In this document: positions 36,107 to 44,292 of the stretch, piece by piece | Numbering within the stretch: the stretch's first letter is position 1 | Layout of the letters: every line of letters begins with the position of its first letter | NCBI RefSeq assembly: GCF_001418005.1 | Contig: NZ_LIOL01000010.1 | Span: 62,001 to 126,000 of the forward strand | Origin: Chelatococcus sambhunathii | GTDB lineage: Bacteria; Pseudomonadota; Alphaproteobacteria; Rhizobiales; Beijerinckiaceae | Direction of reading: 5' to 3' | DNA length: 64,000 nucleotides | Translations under genes and position numbers: made by a program | The notes under the pieces: generated by a model | Database searches by the model: none | Seen by the model: only the letters and a program-made list of their open reading frames with translations | Told to the model about the DNA's origin: nothing

Positions 36107-37054
36107 ATGACGCTTCTCTCCCGCACGGCCGACAATCTGTTCTGGATGGCGCGCTACATGGAGCGGGCCGACAGCGTGGCGCGCATTCTCGATGCCGCCT
36201 ATCGCCTTTCCTCGCTGCCGACCGCTTACGGCGGGCTGACCAGCGAGTGGGATTCGGCCATCGCCACGGCGGGCTGCACCGCTGCCTACGCCGCCGCGCA
36301 CGAGAAGGTGACGCCGGAGGCGGTGGTCCACTTCCTGGCCGTCTCGCCGGAGAATCCCTCCAGCATCCGGCGCTGCCTCGAGATCGCTCGCGCCAATGCC
36401 CGCGCCGAGCGCACGGCGCTGACCATCGAGATGTGGGAGGCGATCAACGACAGCTATCTGACCATGCAGGGTTGGGTCGACCGCGGCGTGTCGCTCGCCG
36501 ATCTGCCGCGCTTCCTCGCCTTCGCCAAGGAGGCGGCACTGCGCTTCGACGGCTCGGCCCATCGGACCATGCTGCGCACGGACGCCTTCTGGTTCACCTG
36601 CCTTGGCCTGTGCACCGAGCGCGCCGACAATACCGCCCGTATCCTGGACGTGAAATACCATGTGCTCCTGCCGGATCATGCACGAGTCGGCGGCGGGCTC
36701 GACTATTACCAGTGGGCCTCCATCCTGCGCTCCGTCTCGGCGCTGACGAGCTATCGCTGGGTCTATCGCGACAGCGTCAAACCTTGGCTCGTGGCGGATC
36801 TCCTCATCCTCAAGGAAGACATGCCACGCTCGCTTGCTGCCTGCTACCGCAGCATCAACGGCTATCTCGACGAGCTCTCCACGGCCTATGGCTGGCAGGG
36901 CAACAGCCAGCGCCTCGCCCGCAGTGTTCACATGCGTCTCGGCAACACCTCCATCGAGACCATCTTCCAGTCGGGCCTGCATGAATTCGTCGAGAGCTTC
37001 CTCGCCCAGAACAACGAGCTCGGTGCAGCCATCGCCGAGCAATACCTGAGCTGA
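36107..37054 (+). CDS. Alpha-E domain protein (Anbu operon)
   Basis: A 315-residue all-helical alpha-E protein. It begins MTLLSRTADNLFWMARYMERADSVARILDAAYRL, the diagnostic N-terminus, and has LCTERADNTARILDVKYHVLLP near 180 and FPRSLAACYRSI-like DMPRSLAACYRSINGYLDEL near 240. The family always occurs with circularly permuted ATP-grasp and transglutaminase-like genes; its biochemical role is unknown, and a scaffold or partner ligase domain has been proposed. The start at 36107 was chosen because it yields the conserved N-terminus and follows the ATP-grasp stop by 13 bases. Confidence 0.93.
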   Translation: MTLLSRTADNLFWMARYMERADSVARILDAAYRLSSLPTAYGGLTSEWDSAIATAGCTAAYAAAHEKVTPEAVVHFLAVSPENPSSIRRCLEIARANARAERTALTIEMWEAINDSYLTMQGWVDRGVSLADLPRFLAFAKEAALRFDGSAHRTMLRTDAFWFTCLGLCTERADNTARILDVKYHVLLPDHARVGGGLDYYQWASILRSVSALTSYRWVYRDSVKPWLVADLLILKEDMPRSLAACYRSINGYLDELSTAYGWQGNSQRLARSVHMRLGNTSIETIFQSGLHEFVESFLAQNNELGAAIAEQYLS

Positions 37055-37062
37055 ACCGGGCC

Positions 37063-37890
37063 ATGCGCATCCGTGTGTCGCACACCACCCGCTACGATTA
37101 TTCCCCGCCCGCAAAGTCGGCGATCCAGCTTCTGCGCCTGACGCCGCGCGGCCACGAAGGCCAGCACGTGCGCCACTGGCGCATCGATGTCGACGCCCCG
37201 TGCCGGCTTAAGGCGGGGGAGGACGCGCTCGGCAACATCACCCATGCCTTCACGCTCGAGGGGCCGATCCAGTCCTTCTCGGTGACGGTCGACGGGGAGG
37301 TGGAGACGCAGGACAGTGCCGGCGTCGTGCGCGGCACGGTGGAGCGCTTCCCGCCCGGCCTCTTCCTGCGCACGACGACACTCACCGAGCCAGACGATGC
37401 GATCCTCGCGCTTGCGGGCGAGGTGCGCGAGGCGATGAGGCGGGATCCCATCGTCGGTTTACACGACCTGTCGGGCATGATCCACGCCCGCATGGCCTTC
37501 GACACCGAGGCGACGACCACGGCGACGAAGGCGGGCGCGGCGCTCGCCCTCGGCCACGGCGTCTGCCAGGACTTCGCTCACATCTTCATCAGTGCCGCGC
37601 GCGTTCTCGGCGTGTCGGCGCGCTACGTGTCCGGCTATCTTCTGCGTCATGACGGGCTCGTCGTGCAGGAGGCGGGGCACGCCTGGGCCGAGGCCCATGT
37701 CGGCGGACTTGGTTGGGTCGGCTTCGACCCCGCGCACGGCCTCTCGCCAACGGACGCCTATGTAAGGCTCGCCGCCGCGCTCGACTACCACGGGGCCGCG
37801 CCGATCCTCGGCAGCCGCTACGGTGGCGGGCAGGAGAGCCTCGACGTCAGCGTGCGCGTGGAGCACGCCCGGCGCCAGATCCAGAGCTGA
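37063..37890 (+). CDS. Transglutaminase-like cysteine protease (Anbu operon)
   Basis: A 275-residue protein. The N-terminal bacterial transglutaminase beta domain (MRIRVSHTTRYDYSPPAKSAIQLLRLTPRGHEGQ) is followed by the catalytic transglutaminase core. The triad is visible: Cys in GHGVCQDFAHIFI (near 168), His in EAGHAWAEAHVGGLGWVGFDPAHG (near 205) and Asp in the same strand. It may hydrolyse or transfer the peptide product of the ATP-grasp enzyme. It starts 8 bases after the alpha-E stop; about 100 bases separate it from the Anbu start. Confidence 0.94.
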   Translation: MRIRVSHTTRYDYSPPAKSAIQLLRLTPRGHEGQHVRHWRIDVDAPCRLKAGEDALGNITHAFTLEGPIQSFSVTVDGEVETQDSAGVVRGTVERFPPGLFLRTTTLTEPDDAILALAGEVREAMRRDPIVGLHDLSGMIHARMAFDTEATTTATKAGAALALGHGVCQDFAHIFISAARVLGVSARYVSGYLLRHDGLVVQEAGHAWAEAHVGGLGWVGFDPAHGLSPTDAYVRLAAALDYHGAAPILGSRYGGGQESLDVSVRVEHARRQIQS

Positions 37891-37991
37891 GGGTAGACGC
37901 GGGCTTGCCTCGGGGCGCGGCTTCGTTCTATCGCAACGTCGCCGCCCGAAAGCCGGCGGCGAGGGATATTGCGGGAAAGGCGGGCGCAGCC

Positions 37992-38729
37992 ATGACCTAT
38001 TGTGTCGGCATCCTGGTGCGCGAGGGGCTCGTGATGCTGGGCGACACCCGCACCAATGCCGGGCTCGACAACATCGCCACCTTCCGCAAGCTCACCGTGC
38101 TGGAGGAGCCGGGCGAGCGCGTGATCATGCTCGCCACCGCCGGCAACCTGTCGATCTCCCAATCGGTCATGACCCTGCTCACCGAGGGCATCGAGACGGA
38201 AGCGGGCATGCGCAGGACGCTGATGGACGTCGAGAGCATGTTCGAGGCGGCGACGCTCGTCGGCGATGCGATCCGCAGGGTCTACGGCACCTACGGCGAG
38301 GCCCTGCAGCAGCAGAGCATGTCCTTCGACGTGACCTTCCTGATCGGCGGTCAGATCAAGGATCGCCGGCTGCGTCTCTTCCAGGTCTATGCCGCCGGCA
38401 ACTTCATCGAGGCGACGCAGGACACGCCCTATTTCCAGATCGGCGAGCACAAGTACGGCAAACCCATCCTCGACCGTTCGATCTCCTATGACGTCGAGCT
38501 GCTCGATGCGCTGAAGCTCGCGCTCATCTCGATGGATTCGACCCTGCGCTCCAACCTGAGCGTCGGCCTGCCGGTCGATGTGGCGGCGTGCCGGCGCGAC
38601 GAACTGAAGGCAGCCATCTCCTATCGCATCGCGCCGGACGAGCCCTATTTCCGCGACCTGCGCGAGCGCTGGTCGAAAGCCCTGCGCCAGGCGCATCTCG
38701 CCATCCCGCGCCCGCCGTGGATCGGGTGA
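37992..38729 (+). CDS. Anbu, proteasome-type peptidase
   Basis: A 245-residue Ntn-hydrolase of the Anbu (bacterial proteasome homologue) family. It begins MTYCVGILVREGLVMLGDTRTNAGLDNIATFRKL: Thr2 would be the N-terminal nucleophile after Met removal, and SRTNAG-type DTRTNAG carries the conserved Asp. Later FYQVYAAGNFIEA-like FQVYAAGNFIEATQDTPYFQIGEHKYGKPILDR is characteristic. It assembles into an open-ring or helical proteasome-like particle in studied relatives. It is the terminal gene of the ATP-grasp/alpha-E/transglutaminase group. Other in-frame upstream codons would bury the catalytic Thr, so ATG 37992 is confidently the start. Confidence 0.93.
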   Translation: MTYCVGILVREGLVMLGDTRTNAGLDNIATFRKLTVLEEPGERVIMLATAGNLSISQSVMTLLTEGIETEAGMRRTLMDVESMFEAATLVGDAIRRVYGTYGEALQQQSMSFDVTFLIGGQIKDRRLRLFQVYAAGNFIEATQDTPYFQIGEHKYGKPILDRSISYDVELLDALKLALISMDSTLRSNLSVGLPVDVAACRRDELKAAISYRIAPDEPYFRDLRERWSKALRQAHLAIPRPPWIG

Positions 38730-38835
38730 TCGCTGCCCACGGCTGGTGGTTATCACTTTGCGTGGTGCGAAGTGGAGGGCCGCGGAGCGCAACGGCCCCC
38801 GTCTTGGCCGGACTTGCCCAAAGTAGGTTGGGCCT

Positions 38836-38871
38836 GCCCGATTTGCGTCACTTCGAAGAGACGCAACGGGC
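38836..38871. other. Long hairpin downstream of the Anbu operon
   Basis: GCCCG-at-TTGCGTC-(10 bases)-GACGCAA-CGGGC gives 12 paired bases with a two-base bulge and a loop that itself contains the palindrome CTTCGAAG. No T-run follows, so it is not a classical terminator. It may mark the mRNA 3' end or be part of a structured RNA. Confidence 0.5.
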
Positions 38872-39060
38872 GCGTTGCTGTTGCCATTCAAGCCTTTCAG
38901 CTTAGTGCCGGCGTGTGTGGAGGTCGCGATAAGCGCGGGCGGGACGGGGAGGGCGAGCCGGAGCGTTTTTCGGCATGGGCGCGCTTCGCATGAACCGACG
39001 GCCGCGCCGCGCTGGCATCATGCGCCATACGCGCCTCTTTGACGGCATTAAGACGGGCGA

Positions 39061-39078
39061 CATGCATATCATGCATAT
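39061..39078. repeat. Tandem direct repeat of 9 bases
   Basis: CATGCATAT occurs twice in immediate succession in otherwise GC-rich DNA, about 120 bases upstream of the MFS gene. It could be a regulator-binding site or promoter region; ATGCAT itself is palindromic. Confidence 0.5.
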
Positions 39079-39195
39079 ATTTCCCCGCAGCTAGGTCTCG
39101 TCCTTCCTTGCCGGCGCGGGGCGGTCGCGGGTAGAACGGTCATCATCCTGAGAATGGCCGCACCCGCCTGCCGGCAGGGATGCGACGGATTTGTC

Positions 39196-40473
39196 ATGCG
39201 AACCGACCTGTCGACCCAGCCCCAGACCGGTGGCGAGCGTTTCGCGCCGGCCTACCCGCCGTTCTTCGAGTTCGTGGCGCTCGTCGCGCTGCTGATGAGT
39301 CTTGCCGCCTTTTCGATCGACAGCATCCTGCCGGCCTTCGGCCCTATCCAGCAGGAGTTCGGCGTCGTCGACGGCAACGACCTGCAACTCGTCGTCTATG
39401 CCTATATGGCGGGCTTCGGCATCATGCAGCTGTTCTTCGGCCCGGTGGCCGACGTCGTCGGCCGCCGGCCGACGCTGATGGCGGGTCTTGCCATCTATGT
39501 CGCCGGCACCGGGCTCGCTTTGATGGCCGACGGCTTCCACATGCTGCTCGTGGCGCGCTTCGTGCAGGGCACGGGGGCGGCGGCGGCGCGCGTGCTCGTC
39601 GTCACCCTTGTGCGCGACCGCTATTCCGGTCGCGAGATGGCGCGCGTCATGTCGCTCGTCATGATGCTGTTCATCACCGTGCCGATTATCGCGCCGGCCG
39701 TCGGCAGCGCCATCCTCGCGGCGAGCGAGTGGCACATGATCGTCGTCGCCATGTTCGTCATGGCCGTCCTCATCTTCACCTGGTTCGCGCTGCGCATGCC
39801 GGAGAGCCTCAACCCGGCCTATCGCAAGCCCGCGGCCGTCAGGCCGATCCTCGTCGACGTGCGCCGCATCCTCGCCTCGCGCCTGTCCTTCGGCTACGCG
39901 ACCGCGATCATGCTGATGCAGGGCTGCATCATGATCTACATCGGCCTTGCGGCGCAGGTCTTCGAGACCGACGGCTACCGCCTCGGCCCCGTCGGCTTCC
40001 CGCTCGTCTTCGGCCTGCTCGGGATCATGCAGGGCGTGGCGTCCTACCTCAATTCGCGGCTCGTCGGCCGTTTCGGCATGCGCCGCATGTCCCATGCCGC
40101 GCTCTGCGGCTTCTGCGTGACGACGGGGCTGCTGCTCGTCATCGCCCTTGCCACGGGCGGGCTGCCGCCGCTCTCCGTCTTCGTCGGCCTGCTGGCTGTC
40201 AGCCATTTCCTCTTCAGCCTGACGATGCCCAATTTCAACGCCATGGCGATGGACGAGCTCGGCGACATCGCCGGCACCGCCTCGTCCTTCATCGGCTTCT
40301 ATTCCACCGTTGCGAGCGCGATCACCGGCGCCCTCATCAGCCGCACCTTCGACGGCACGGTCATTCCCCTGTGCGGCGGCTATCTCGGCCTCGGCCTTGC
40401 CTGCCTCGCCGTGGTGCTGTGGGCGGAACGGGGCCGGCTGTTCAATCCGCACCAGGCCGAAGCAACGCGATAG
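39196..40473 (+). CDS. MFS transporter, Bcr/CflA drug-resistance type
   Basis: A 425-residue major facilitator with twelve predicted membrane segments. The N-terminal segment FFEFVALVALLMSLAAFSIDSILPAFGPIQQEFG with Asp in FSIDSILPA is typical of the Bcr/CflA DHA1 subfamily. The loop 2-3 motif appears as GPVADVVGRRPTLMAGL, and RFVQGTGAAAARVLVVTLVRDRYSGREMARVMS carries the motif-C-like region. It probably exports drugs or small metabolites with proton antiport. ATG 39196 (MRTDLSTQPQ) was chosen over an upstream ATG at 39154. A terminator-like hairpin follows. Confidence 0.92.
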   Translation: MRTDLSTQPQTGGERFAPAYPPFFEFVALVALLMSLAAFSIDSILPAFGPIQQEFGVVDGNDLQLVVYAYMAGFGIMQLFFGPVADVVGRRPTLMAGLAIYVAGTGLALMADGFHMLLVARFVQGTGAAAARVLVVTLVRDRYSGREMARVMSLVMMLFITVPIIAPAVGSAILAASEWHMIVVAMFVMAVLIFTWFALRMPESLNPAYRKPAAVRPILVDVRRILASRLSFGYATAIMLMQGCIMIYIGLAAQVFETDGYRLGPVGFPLVFGLLGIMQGVASYLNSRLVGRFGMRRMSHAALCGFCVTTGLLLVIALATGGLPPLSVFVGLLAVSHFLFSLTMPNFNAMAMDELGDIAGTASSFIGFYSTVASAITGALISRTFDGTVIPLCGGYLGLGLACLAVVLWAERGRLFNPHQAEATR

Positions 40474-40479
40474 AGCAAT

Positions 40480-40508
40480 GCCCGGCCGGGTTGTCCGGCC
40501 TGGGCTTT
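40480..40508 (+). terminator. Terminator-like hairpin after the MFS gene
   Basis: GCCCGGCCGG-gttgt-CCGGCC(T)GGGC forms a 10-bp stem with one bulged base, followed by TTTC. It lies 6 bases after the MFS stop; the T-run is short, so termination may be partial. Confidence 0.5.
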
Positions 40509-40566
40509 CATGGTCTCATCGCGCCTCTTTCCGGGCCTCAGGCCCCACAGCTTGCGGGATGATCCC

Positions 40567-41583
40567 ATGACGCAGACGATGCCCATGCGGCGGCTCGGCC
40601 GCTCGGGCCTGACGGTGTCGCGCCTCGTCCTCGGCACCATGATGTTCGGCGGGCGCACGGACGAGGCCGAGGCCGGACGCATCATCGCCCATGCGCGCGA
40701 GGCGGGCGTCAATTTCATCGACACGGCGGACGCCTACAACGATGGCCGCTCGGAGGAGATCGTCGGCCGCGCCATCCGGGCGCAGCGCTTCGACTGGGTG
40801 CTGGCGACCAAGCTCGCCAATCCGATGGGCGAGGGGCCCAACCGGCGCGGCCTCTCCCGCCGTTGGATCATGCAGGCGACGGAGGATTCGCTGCGGCGCC
40901 TCGGCGTCGAGACCATCGACATCCAGTACCTGCACAAGGAAGACAACGAGACGCCGCTCGAGGAGACCGTGCACGCCATGGCCGACCTCATCCGGGCCGG
41001 CAAGGTGCGCTATTTCGGCGTTTCCAACCACCGGGCTTGGCGCGTGGCACGCATCGCGGCGCTGTGCGACGAGATCGGCATCGACCGGCCGGTGGTGTGC
41101 CAGCTCTACTATCATGCGCTCTATCGCCCGGCGGAGGTCGAGCTGCTGCCGGCCTGCACGGCGCTCGGCATCGGCACGGTCGCCTACAGCCCGCTGGCGC
41201 GCGGCGTGCTGACGGGCAAGTATGCGCCCGGTGCCGCCGCCCCCGAGGGCAGCCGGGCCGCGAGCGGCGACAAGCGCATGGGCGAGACAGAGTTCCACCC
41301 CGCCAATCTCGAAGCCGCCGCGCGGCTCAAGGCCCATTGCGACCGGCGCGGCCATGACATGGGCGCCTTCGCCGGCGCGTGGGTACTAGCCAATCCGCTG
41401 ATGACCGGCGTCATCGCCGGGCCGCGCACCATGGAGCAGTGGCAGGCCTATCTCGCCGCGCTCGATCTTTCCCTCGACGCGGACGACGAAGCGGCCGTCG
41501 ATGCCGTGGTGCGGCCCGGGACGACGGCCATTCCGCAATATATCGACCCGGCCTATCCGGTGGAGGGGCGGCCGGTCGCGTGA
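40567..41583 (+). CDS. Aldo/keto reductase
   Basis: A 338-residue NADPH-dependent oxidoreductase of the aldo/keto reductase superfamily. The catalytic tetrad is visible: Asp and Tyr in FIDTADAYNDGRSEEIVGRAI (about 52-72), Lys in WVLATKLANP, and His in QYLHKEDNETPLEET near 122. The cofactor-binding C-terminal part has GTVAYSPLARGVLTGKY and VIAGPRTMEQWQAYLAAL. It reduces small carbonyl compounds; the physiological substrate cannot be told. ATG 40567 gives the usual MRRLGRSGLTVSRLVLGTMMFGG start a few residues in. It ends 28 bases from the convergent ureJ stop. Confidence 0.93.
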   Translation: MTQTMPMRRLGRSGLTVSRLVLGTMMFGGRTDEAEAGRIIAHAREAGVNFIDTADAYNDGRSEEIVGRAIRAQRFDWVLATKLANPMGEGPNRRGLSRRWIMQATEDSLRRLGVETIDIQYLHKEDNETPLEETVHAMADLIRAGKVRYFGVSNHRAWRVARIAALCDEIGIDRPVVCQLYYHALYRPAEVELLPACTALGIGTVAYSPLARGVLTGKYAPGAAAPEGSRAASGDKRMGETEFHPANLEAAARLKAHCDRRGHDMGAFAGAWVLANPLMTGVIAGPRTMEQWQAYLAALDLSLDADDEAAVDAVVRPGTTAIPQYIDPAYPVEGRPVA

Positions 41584-41611
41584 CGCACTGCCGCCCGATC
41601 GGGCATTCTGC

Positions 41612-42196
41612 CTAGAGAACGAGCAGACCGATGCCGGCGAGTGCCATCGCCCCGCCGGCCGCGCGCGTCGCCATGAGCGGCAGGCGCGGCACGGCGCGGG
41701 GGGAGAGCGTGATGCCGATGCCGTGCAGCAGGGCCGTGGCGGCGACGAAGCCCACGGCATAGCCGGCCGCATCGGCGCCGGCCGCCATCTCGGCCCCGTG
41801 CGCATGGCCGTGGAAGACGGCGAAGGCCGCCACAAGTGCGGCGCCCGCGGCCGCCGGCAGCTTCAGGCCGAAAGCGAGCGCCGCCCCGAGCACCACGACG
41901 GACAGGGCGATGCCGATCTCGACGGCGGGCAGGCCGACATCGGCGATGCCGAAGAGGCCGCCGACGACCATGAAGGACAGGAAGGCGAGGGGATAGGACC
42001 AGGCCGCGCGGCCGCCCGAGACGCCGGCCCACAGGCCGACGGCGACCATGGCGAGGACATGGTCGAGGCCACCGAGCGGATGGAGGAAACCGTCCATGAA
42101 GCTCGCGGCAGCGCCCGCTCCGGTGTGGGCGAGTGCCGGGGATGCGGCGAGGGTGAGGACGCCGAGGGCGGCAAGGCGGGCGGTTCTGGTCGGCAT
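41612..42196 (-). CDS. ureJ: HupE/UreJ nickel transporter
   Basis: A 194-residue membrane protein of the HupE/UreJ family. An N-terminal signal-like segment (ending in SPALAHTGAG) is followed by GFLHPLGGLDHVLAMVAVGLWAG, the family signature with His and Asp for nickel handling. Then FHGHAHGAEM near 115 and about six membrane segments follow. It imports nickel (or helps retain it) for urease. It is the last gene of the urea/urease operon, 57 bases after ureG. ATG 42196 was chosen because it starts just before the hydrophobic segment. Confidence 0.92.
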   Translation of the reverse strand: MPTRTARLAALGVLTLAASPALAHTGAGAAASFMDGFLHPLGGLDHVLAMVAVGLWAGVSGGRAAWSYPLAFLSFMVVGGLFGIADVGLPAVEIGIALSVVVLGAALAFGLKLPAAAGAALVAAFAVFHGHAHGAEMAAGADAAGYAVGFVAATALLHGIGITLSPRAVPRLPLMATRAAGGAMALAGIGLLVL

Positions 42197-42253
42197 GGAT
42201 GCTGGCCTCGTTGGTTGCGCTGTTGCTGCCGCATCACGCAAATGTCGGGCCAT

Positions 42254-42877
<624 letters not shown>

Positions 42878-42905
42878 GGGTTCGTCTCCTTGAGGCTCGG
42901 CCCGT

Positions 42906-43610
42906 TCACGAGCGGAACAGGCGGGTATATTGCGTCTCGTGCCTGAGCGAGGCGAGATCGGAGCGGAAGGCGGCGCCGCCGAGATCGTCGAGGCCCGCCG
43001 CGTCGGCCTCGCCCGCCACCTGCCGGCAGAGGGGCACGAGCGCGGCCGTCACCGCCTGCCCGTCGGTCTGGCCGACGACCCCGAGGCGCACGGCGGCCGA
43101 GACGAGATTGGCCGTGAAGGCGGCGAGAAAGGCTTCAAGCGTCATGGCGAGCGGCAGGCCGTGGCCCGCCGCCGCGACGCCGAGCGCGACGGGATAGGCG
43201 ACGTCGCCCTCCCACGCGCCGTTCAGCAGGTCGAAGGCGGGCGTCGGCCAGGTCTTGCGGGCCGTAAGCACGAAGGCATTGCCCTGGGTAACGGTCTCCA
43301 GCAGCCGCTCGCGGGTCGTGGCGAGGGCGAGCGCCAGCTCCGCGACGCCGGCGAGGGCAGCTCGGTCGCGGGCCGTCACAGCCCGGTGGGACGCGGCGAG
43401 CAGGATGGCGTCGTTGCGGCCGGCGCCGTGGGCGAGGATGTCGGCGAGCCAGTTCTCAAGGCTCGCCGCATCCCGGATATCGCCGGCCTCGGCCGCCCAT
43501 TCGAGCCCGTGGCTGTAGGCGAAGGCGCCGACCGGGAAGGCCGGGGACAGCCACGTCATCAGGGTCAGCATGGGCGAGGCGCCGGCGGGCGCCGCCTCAC
43601 CTGTGGTCAT
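42906..43610 (-). CDS. ureF: Urease accessory protein UreF
   Basis: A 234-residue protein with UreF features: [29 protein letters not shown] near residue 14, [21 protein letters not shown], and [22 protein letters not shown] near 175. The C-terminus [14 protein letters not shown] is the typical end. UreF bridges UreD and UreG and acts as a gating factor for GTP hydrolysis. The start at 43610 overlaps the ureE 3' end by 14 bases. A longer reading of the frame would translate the His-tail region of ureE in another frame (Met/Thr/Ile-rich filler) and was rejected. Confidence 0.95.
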   Translation of the reverse strand: MTTGEAAPAGASPMLTLMTWLSPAFPVGAFAYSHGLEWAAEAGDIRDAASLENWLADILAHGAGRNDAILLAASHRAVTARDRAALAGVAELALALATTRERLLETVTQGNAFVLTARKTWPTPAFDLLNGAWEGDVAYPVALGVAAAGHGLPLAMTLEAFLAAFTANLVSAAVRLGVVGQTDGQAVTAALVPLCRQVAGEADAAGLDDLGGAAFRSDLASLRHETQYTRLFRS

Positions 43611-44199
43611 GCCCGTGATCGTGATGGTGGTGGCCATGCTCGTGATGGTCATGGTCGTGATGATCGTGGCCGCAATCGCAGGCGCCATGCTCATGGTGAT
43701 GCGCGTGGTCGTGCCCATGGGAATGATCAGGCCCGTGGCTGTGACCATGCCCGTGATCGTGCCCGCCGTGATCGTAGGCGCCGCGCTCGGGGCGGAAGGG
43801 GCGTTCCACCCTGGCGACGGCGCAGCCGAGACCGCGCACCATCTCGGCGAGTACAGGGTCGTCGGAGATAAAGATGGCGTCCGCCGTGATCTCGGCCGGC
43901 GTGTGGCGGTTGCCGATGTGCCAGGCGACCTTGAGTAGCCTCAGCGGGCTCTCGGCGCGGATCTCAATGAGCTTTTCCGGCGCGGCGCGCACGGCGACGA
44001 GCCGCCCGTCCTCGAGCTTCAGGGCGTCGCCGTCGTCGAGCACGGTCGCCTTGTCGAGGTCGAGCAGGAAGGAGAGGCCGCCGTCGGCGGTCAGGGTCAC
44101 GCGGCGGCGGTGGCGGTCGTCATGAACGAGGGTGACGGTGTCGACGACGCGCTCGGCCTTGACGGCCGGGCGGCGGACGACGGAAGCGGCACGGAGCAT
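43597..44199 (-). CDS. ureE: Urease nickel metallochaperone UreE with long His-rich tail
   Basis: A 200-residue UreE. The N-terminal peptide-binding domain (about 15-75) and the nickel-binding domain (to about 140) include [19 protein letters not shown], the conserved metal-binding His region. The C-terminal 58 residues are almost entirely His, Asp and Gly, and contain about 28 histidines plus a CDC pair, which should bind several nickel ions. The tail makes the protein a store as well as a carrier. It lies 93 bases after ureC, and a 34-base dyad occurs in that gap. Confidence 0.95.
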   Translation of the reverse strand: MLRAASVVRRPAVKAERVVDTVTLVHDDRHRRRVTLTADGGLSFLLDLDKATVLDDGDALKLEDGRLVAVRAAPEKLIEIRAESPLRLLKVAWHIGNRHTPAEITADAIFISDDPVLAEMVRGLGCAVARVERPFRPERGAYDHGGHDHGHGHSHGPDHSHGHDHAHHHEHGACDCGHDHHDHDHHEHGHHHHDHGHDHR

Positions 44200-44233
44200 G
44201 ATGTTCTCCAGTTCAGTCGGGCGATGTGCCCGC

Positions 44234-44267
44234 GTTAGTAGCAGGAAACGGCGTTTGTGCTACTAAC
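44234..44267. other. 34-base dyad between ureC and ureE
   Basis: GTTAGTAGCA and TGCTACTAAC are perfect 10-base complements 14 bases apart, and the spacer contains AAAC-ggc-GTTT, which pairs as well. The resulting cruciform has 14 paired bases. There is no T-run. It could be an mRNA processing or stabilising hairpin, or the remnant of a small repeated palindromic element. Confidence 0.6.
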
Positions 44268-44292
44268 CTGCCCGATGTCGGATGTATCTGCA

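Larger units (their letters stand above)
38730..39195. other. Gene-free stretch after Anbu
   Basis: About 465 bases without a convincing gene. It contains a strong hairpin at 38836-38871, a smaller one just before it (GCCCAA-agtagg-TTGGGC, from 38816), and a 9-base tandem repeat at 39061-39078 in an AT-rich patch. Short open frames here show no protein-like composition. It could hold the Anbu operon's transcription end, the promoter of the MFS gene, or a small RNA. Confidence 0.5.

Noticed and set aside
41593-41604. Palindrome GCCCGATCGGGC between the convergent aldo/keto reductase and ureJ genes as a bidirectional terminator
   Set aside because: Only a 4-bp stem around GATC and no T-run on either strand; too weak to call a terminator.
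43570-43938. Open frame on the plus strand rich in Val, Met and Ile (resembling a membrane protein)
   Set aside because: It is the antisense of the histidine-rich tail of UreE (CAC/CAT read backwards gives GTG/ATG), so the hydrophobic look is an artefact.
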